The notes under the pieces are model-generated. The model had not been told where the DNA came from. It ran no database searches and saw nothing but the letters and a program-made list of their open reading frames with translations. From positions 1-64,000 of the forward strand of contig WTPW01000023.1 of the NCBI GenBank assembly GCA_009809945.1: 64,000 bases of DNA. The letters run 5' to 3'. Positions 58,320-64,000 of this stretch are shown one piece after another. Position 1 is the stretch's first letter; every line of letters begins with the position of its first letter. The DNA is from Gigaspora margarita. Taxonomy: Eukaryota > Glomeromycota > Glomeromycetes > Diversisporales > Gigasporaceae. The translations under genes and the position numbers were made by a program.

Positions 58320-59518
58320 CCTAAAGAAGAACAAATTTTACATTTAATAAGTAAAAAAATACAATAATGCAAACACTAAACAATAATAAAAGCCATTATT
58401 TGAACATTCTAAAAAACGGGATACTAAAAGTAAAATTATTCAAGCCCAAATACAAGCAGTTAATCGATATCAATTTATTTTCTTTAGTAGCTAATTTAAA
58501 TATAACAGTATTTTATTCTAAATTTATATATTTATTTGGTAATAAATAGTGTTTTCACAATTTTAAAGCAACCAACCTAATAAAATTTGTGCCTAGCAAA
58601 TAGTAATTTAAATACACTTGAGTACACAATATAGCTCTTCAAGATAGTATTGATAAGATGATATAAATTTTTTTATAAAACAAAGCTAACAAGAATAAAT
58701 GAAAACATATATAAATAGAAATAATTCAAGGCATATTAACAAAAAAAAATAGAAAAGAGATTAATCCTTATTATTTAATAATTGGATTTTTATAACTCTG
58801 ATTATTCATATACTATACATAGAATACCAAACAATAATAATAAAAATCATATTTGAGAATAGCTAACAGAGATCAAATTTTGTAAAATTAAATAATTTTA
58901 TTGGTTGAAAATTTTTTGTTCAGTCAAATTATAAATTGAAGAATTTCTGCTAATGGCTCAAATACATATAACCTCTATTATAAATATTTGAAGTCCTTTG
59001 TCATATCAATATCAAAACTGTACAAGAGTAGTACATACTAAATTTTGATCCACCGAACCAAAAAAGAAGCTAAACAAAAATTAACAAATACTTAGAAAAC
59101 ACATATAAACATTTGGTTTTTTTTCGTCTTCTCTTAAAAAGAAGTAAAAGAAGATAGATATACATCAATTTGTTAGAAGCTCTTCTGGTGTTTATTAGTA
59201 ACTAGAAGGAAAATTTGGAAATTTCTTCCAACATTTCAAGAAATTTTTTAAAAAAAGTGGGCATTCTAGTCTGACCCAGAAAGGTAGATCATCTGGTACT
59301 ACAAACAAAACAAACACGACACATTCTCTTTTTGGTAATAATAACAATCGGTCAATCAATCGAGATAAAGTAAACAAATAAACAAAGACTACATGTGAAT
59401 TTTGGAAGTCATCAAATAGAAACTTCTAGAAAGATAGATATTCAATCAACAATATCAATTTTAGAAAAAACCAGTTTTAGATAAGAGATTAGGATTATCA
59501 AAATGAATTGAGAACACA

Positions 59519-61012
59519 ATGAATCTAGATAACATAAAGAATTTGTACACCAAAGCACAGGAAGAAGTAGAACGAGTACATGAGGAACAGAAAATCCTAA
59601 CCTTAAAAATGGATAGACATATAGCTAAATATATTGGGATAAGTGACCCAAATTTTATAGCAATCATTAGGTGCTCAATTGATTTGTATAAATGGATACA
59701 ACAAAATATTCAAGTAAGGAACTTCTTACGGTAGAAGAAAAAATTCTGATAGAAGAAAAACTAGAAGATGGAAATATCTCAAGTGTGGAAGATGGCATAA
59801 AAGAAGATCATTTTCCACTGAATAAAAAGAGAATCATAGATAACATTGATGACTCAAGTACTAAAAAGAAAATGGATAACAGAATTAGAGTCACAGAGAT
59901 GACTTTAAATGAAAGTGAATTAGAAGTTTTATCAGGAAAAATCCTAGAAGAAGCAGAAATTAAGGCTGCACTACTATATGCAGAGTGTGAATGTTTGGAT
60001 TACGGAGTAGAAGATACCAAAGTAATGATTAGCCTTTTTAATAAAAAAGAAAAATTTTTTAAAGACAAAACAGACAAAGGTAAAGAATCAGTATTAGAAG
60101 AAACCCTTGTATCAAAAGCAAATTTAAATATAGAAGACAAGGACAAAATAGTAGTAGATAGTGGTTACAACAATATGAAATTAGATTTACAAACGAGATT
60201 AACACTATGGGACCTTCCGGCAAGCTCAAGATTGGCAAAAATTAGGTGCTGCTTTAGTTATTTTGAAATAATTACAGCTACAGAATGGAGAGATTTTGAC
60301 AAAACAAGAGCAGTTTTCATCAGTATACAGTGCAGAAATAAGGAAAAAAAAGAAAATTTAGAAAGTTTATGGTCTTTGCACTATGAAGAAGGAAATTTAT
60401 GCAGACTAACACCTGGTAAATTTGATGCAGTGCTCCTAAGGAAAAGGAAAGAGCATAGGGCAGTTTTAAGAGGAATCCCGCACATAGCATTGGAAGCTAC
60501 TTTACTACGACAACTAGAAAGAATGAAAGCAAAAGCAGTTTTTTATTTCAAAAAATAGCAATAGAAATCAAAGAAGTGTTGCTTTCGTATATTTTAAAAG
60601 TCAAAAAGATCTAAACATGGCAACAGAAAATGTAGCTTGGTATTACAATACTAGGCTTAATTGGAGCAGTTCAAATCAAAAGAACACATCAGCTATATCA
60701 AAACGACGCAGAAGTGCAGAAGAAAACTTCAATTATAAGGGTAGTTCAAAGTATAAAACCTACAGAACATACAAAAAAAACCTATTGGATACATCTTTCA
60801 GAAGAGTACAAGAGAAAAAGAGGAAAGTCACAGAAAGTTTAATAAGCAGACAGACCAGCACATCAAGATCTTGCAGTAGTACTCGAAAGGCCCTGACGTC
60901 TTTAAATTCAGCTCAGAATACATTAAACCAAAACAAAGTACTCGACGAAATCCTTAGAAGACTCCAAAATATTAAAGAAAGACAGGGAACTTATGTTCCC
61001 TATCGCTTCTAA
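59519..61012 (+). pseudogene. LINE ORF1 (nucleic-acid-binding, frameshifted)
   Basis: Begins MNLDNIKNLYTKAQEEVERV with an alpha-helical, coiled-coil-like segment. After a shift near 59700 the main part (to about 60543) has an acidic region, then an RRM-like stretch (LWDLPASSRLAKIRCCFSYF and TRAVFISIQC), a basic segment RKRKEHRAVLRGIP and, after another shift near 60545, SVAFVYFKSQKDL and a basic Ser/Arg-rich C-terminus ending GTYVPYRF. ORF1 proteins of LINEs bind the element RNA and chaperone it to the target. The RRM-like call rests on pattern only. Confidence 0.65.
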
Positions 61013-61017
61013 TATTC

Positions 61018-64000
61018 GCCAAGGGTGAATCAATAGACACAAGCAAGCCTACGGGCTTGCACTCACAGGTGGCATTCTTAGTTTACAATGTTAAAAAAAA
61101 TAATAATAACGATGCTAGTCATTTAATAAGCCCTCAAGTAGATAATGATCAATTTCTTAAAGTGGGATGTCACAATATTAATGGGCTTAAGAGTAATCCT
61201 TTTAAAAGTGTTATAATTTCAGAATGGGCAATAGAAGAGGATATAGATATTTTAGGTATCGTAGAAACAAATATTACCAACAAAGAAGGGGCTTTTTTGA
61301 ATTTTAATAAGGAAAATTTTGTTGGTTTTTGGTCAAATACAGAGTAAGAAAAGAAAAAAGGTTCAGGTGTTGGACTTTTGGTTAATAAAAAGTGGGAAAG
61401 ACATTTGGGTCAAATTAAACAGAAATCACCATTTTATTTAGAAGCGACCTTTCTCTTTAAACAATTAGAGTTAATAATTATATTAGTCTATTTACCACCA
61501 AATAATAGAGAAATTGCAAAATTAGTTCAACAAAAAATTGGCACGAAAGTGGCAAATGGTTCTCAAAGGAATCAATATATTATTATAGGTGATTTCAATC
61601 ATGTTCTAAACCAAATGCTCGATAGAAAAGTTCCAAGTTCTTAGCACAAAAGACTTCTATTATATAAATGGCTAAACAAACAAGACTTTATAGACTCATA
61701 CCGTGTACTCAATTCAGATAGCAAGGAATATACATGGGCAAGACGGGATCAGGTTTCGAGAATAGATCAAATCTGGATCTCGAGAGAGCTCAGTTTGGGA
61801 CTAATGGAGGCTAAAATAAAAGATATGAGTACATGGATGGACAGTGATCATAATGCAGTCATAGCAAAAATTTACCTTGGGCATTTAATAGAGAAAAAGA
61901 GTTTGTCTACAATAAAGCAACGTGGACAGAAAAGAACAATTTACCTGTATGATAAAGCGAGTGAAGAAGATTGGGAAATTATGCTATGCTGCATCAAAGA
62001 CTACTAGAAGGAAATCAGGATCTCAATAATTTAGAGGGAGAAGAAATGAACAATAATACAGGGAAAAAAGAATTAGACCATCTTTGGGACATTATTCAAA
62101 ATGCAATAATAAAAGCAGCCAACCAACGTTACCAAAGAAGAAAATCTTGAACACAGGTTGTAACAGGAAAAAATCCAAGGTTAAAACAGAACTAGAGAAA
62201 AGCATTCTGGTTTTGGGCAAAATCATTAGAGGTATCCATGATGGCAAAGTGTCTCAGCTAAATAGTAATACAGTAGTTTCGGCAAATAACAATATATTGG
62301 ATATAAATAAAAAGCTAGACCCAGAGATAGGATTATTGCAGCCACAAAGTTTGGAGGAGGAAGAACAGGATCTGCGTGGCTGGAAACAAATTTTAGAGAA
62401 AAGGTGCTTAACGGAGAATGCTATTAGCAGAAACAAGGAAATCCAGGAAAAAGTTGAGAAGCGTTGTGAAATGATAGTCAACAACCAAGGCCAGATGTTA
62501 GTGAGTCTCCTAAATAAACCATATAACAAAATCATAATCAACAAGCTAGTATTAGAAAAACAAGATCATAGTCGAGAGCTCATTACAAACCTGAAGAAGT
62601 CATGTCTATAACGGAAAAGCATTTTCAAAACCAGTATCAAAAGAGAAATGCAAGGCCAAATCTGCTGACCCAAAAGTGGGCAGAAATCTATAAACCCGCT
62701 AGTTATGTCCAAGAGAGTTTATATGAGAATCTTTTGGAAAAAATCTCAGAGGAAGAATGGAAACAGATGTTAAGTAGTCTGAGTTTGAAATCAGCACCGG
62801 GCATTTCAGGAATAAGTTATATTCTAATTAAAAATGCAGGTAGCAAAATGCATGCTATTTTTAGAAACTTTGCCTCAGTATGTATAAGAACCGGTTTAGT
62901 TCCAAATAAGTAGAAAATGGCTTAGCTTTATGCGATCCCCAAAAATGAAGATTGGGGTTATAACCTCAATAATATAAGACCTATCGCACTTTTAGAAACT
63001 TTTAGAAAGTGTGTCACAAAAATCTTTACATCATGCCTATTCAAGATCTTTAAGAGAACATGGTACTTAAAGGATACAATTTTGCAGGACTTTCTGGTTG
63101 CTCGACAGAGGCTCCTATACACATCTTAAGTCAATAATAGAAGAAGCAGCTGAAAAGAAGAAGGAGTTGTGGATACTTTTGCAAGACATGCAAAAAGCTT
63201 TTGACTCAGTTTCACTAGTAATGCTAGAAAGGGCTCTTTTACATTTGAAGCTACCAGTCACTTCAATTAATTTTATCCTAGACCTATTTGAGGAGCGGCA
63301 AATTAAAATTATCACAGCCCTAGAACTCAGTACAGGCTTTAAAGCTATAGACAGAATAGACCAGGGGGAAGTAAAATCATCCCTGGTTTGGAGAATTTTC
63401 TACGACCTGCTTCTCTTTTACGTGCAAAGTGAAACTAATCTGGGCTATGATTTGAGCTTAGCAAAATAATGAAGCATACCCCAACAACTACTTAACTCAA
63501 TGTGCAGCGATCGCATATGCAGATGATACAACATGGGTAGCTAGTAATAAACAACAACTAGAAAAGATAATTAAGATTGTGGAGGAATTCTACAAGATAA
63601 ATGATATTAAATTAACCCCCAAAATGCAAGCTAGTAGTTCTTAACTCAAAAGAGGAGAAGTCAATCTTATTATCTCAAAACAAAATTATAGCAGAGAAAA
63701 AAAATACTTTAGTACAGTTTTTGGGTATATGGCTAAACCAGACAAGGAATGAGAAGCACATCAAAGCAAAAGCAAGGTGGATCACACAGCAATTTTGTGA
63801 AACACTTTATCACAAAAAACTTTCAATTAGCCAACTTTCATATATCAATAATATGTGTATTCTTCCTAAGCTAAGCTATATTTTACAAATAGTTAATCTC
63901 CCACGAAAGGCCCTAGATGCAATTCATCAACCCTTCATAAGGCTAGTGAAGAACAAAATAGAGTTTGCATGTACAACAAGTAATTTCCTAGTCACGCACA
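61018..64000 (+). pseudogene. LINE ORF2: AP endonuclease and reverse transcriptase, multiple breaks
   Basis: Endonuclease motifs in order: VGCHNINGLK, GIVETNI, VYLPPNN, IIIGDFNHVL, SRIDQIWIS and MDSDHNAVIA. RT motifs: SAPGISGISY, NIRPIALLE, LLQDMQKAFDSV (motif A Asp), DQGEVKSSLVWRIFYDLLLF (motif B region) and AYADDTTWVA (YADD at 63516-63527). These show that the encoded enzyme nicks target DNA and copies element RNA. Breaks: stops at 61345-61347, 61642-61644 and 62911-62913, and frameshifts near 62008, 62602, 63097 and 63470. The C-terminal part continues past the window. The true start of ORF2 is unclear; the frame is open from before 61018, overlapping the end of ORF1. Confidence 0.85.

Larger units (their letters stand above)
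59500..64000 (+). mobile_element. Non-LTR retrotransposon (LINE) with APE and RT, right end outside the window
   Basis: ORF1 (59519-61012) is followed at once by ORF2 with endonuclease (from about 61150) and reverse transcriptase (from about 62750). The last readable part continues past the RT to the window edge. Base composition is somewhat richer in G and C than the flanks, so it is younger than the decayed LINE at 40840. Several stops and frameshifts suggest this copy is inactive. Confidence 0.85.

Noticed and set aside
62254..62544. Minus-strand 96-codon ORF
   Set aside because: Antisense to the linker between endonuclease and reverse transcriptase of the LINE.

Overview
The window looks like nuclear DNA of an arbuscular mycorrhizal fungus, most like Rhizophagus irregularis or a close Glomeromycotina relative. 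The reasons are very AT-rich DNA, short GT..AG introns, extreme density of small transposons, and family-expanded repeat proteins and signalling proteins typical of these fungi (Sel1, TPR, RNI-type LRR, AIG1-type GTPase, Uma2-like and alpha-kinase or protein-kinase families). This assignment comes from family recognition only; no search was run.

Layout. 1-1740 holds the start of a minus-strand ORF (at least 496 codons, GC-richer than its surroundings) running off the left edge; it looks like a retroelement ORF1/Gag-like protein. 1856-4746 is a broken alpha-type kinase gene carrying a TA-flanked MITE that itself holds a poly(A) retroposon. 5.1-9.0 kb is mostly foldback and terminal-inverted-repeat elements. 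9.6-10.7 kb has a spliced gene resembling the Uma2/restriction-endonuclease-like family, facing a decayed kinase on the minus strand. 14.2-16.0 kb is an intact 603-residue LRR gene with 19 exact 28-residue repeats. 18.5-20.9 kb is a decayed array of about 23 TPRs disrupted by stops, frameshifts and a small palindromic MITE. 21.5-23.2 kb has a Helitron 3' end, a 21-bp minisatellite, two G-quadruplex motifs, a foldback and a kinase relic. 25.3-26.7 kb is an intact two-exon AIG1/GIMAP-like GTPase with seven perfectly spaced 16-residue cysteine repeats. 28.4-29.9 kb is an intact Sel1-repeat gene with 11 units.

From 30 kb to 59 kb I find almost no intact genes. The DNA is built from nested MITEs (hAT-, Harbinger- and Tc1/pogo-like), three tRNA-headed SINEs, a palindromic array with a period of about 325 bp, a decayed LINE on the minus strand, a Tigger/pogo transposase relic, and one small predicted secreted protein (56.2-56.4 kb, minus). 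59.5-64.0 kb is a plus-strand LINE with ORF1 and an AP-endonuclease/reverse-transcriptase ORF2, carrying several stops and frameshifts and running off the right edge.

The intact host genes (LRR, AIG1-like GTPase, Sel1, possibly the secreted protein and the Uma2-like gene) encode repeat-type binding or signalling proteins, lying among decayed relatives (kinases, TPR). This fits a fast-turnover accessory compartment. There is no evidence here that they form one pathway.
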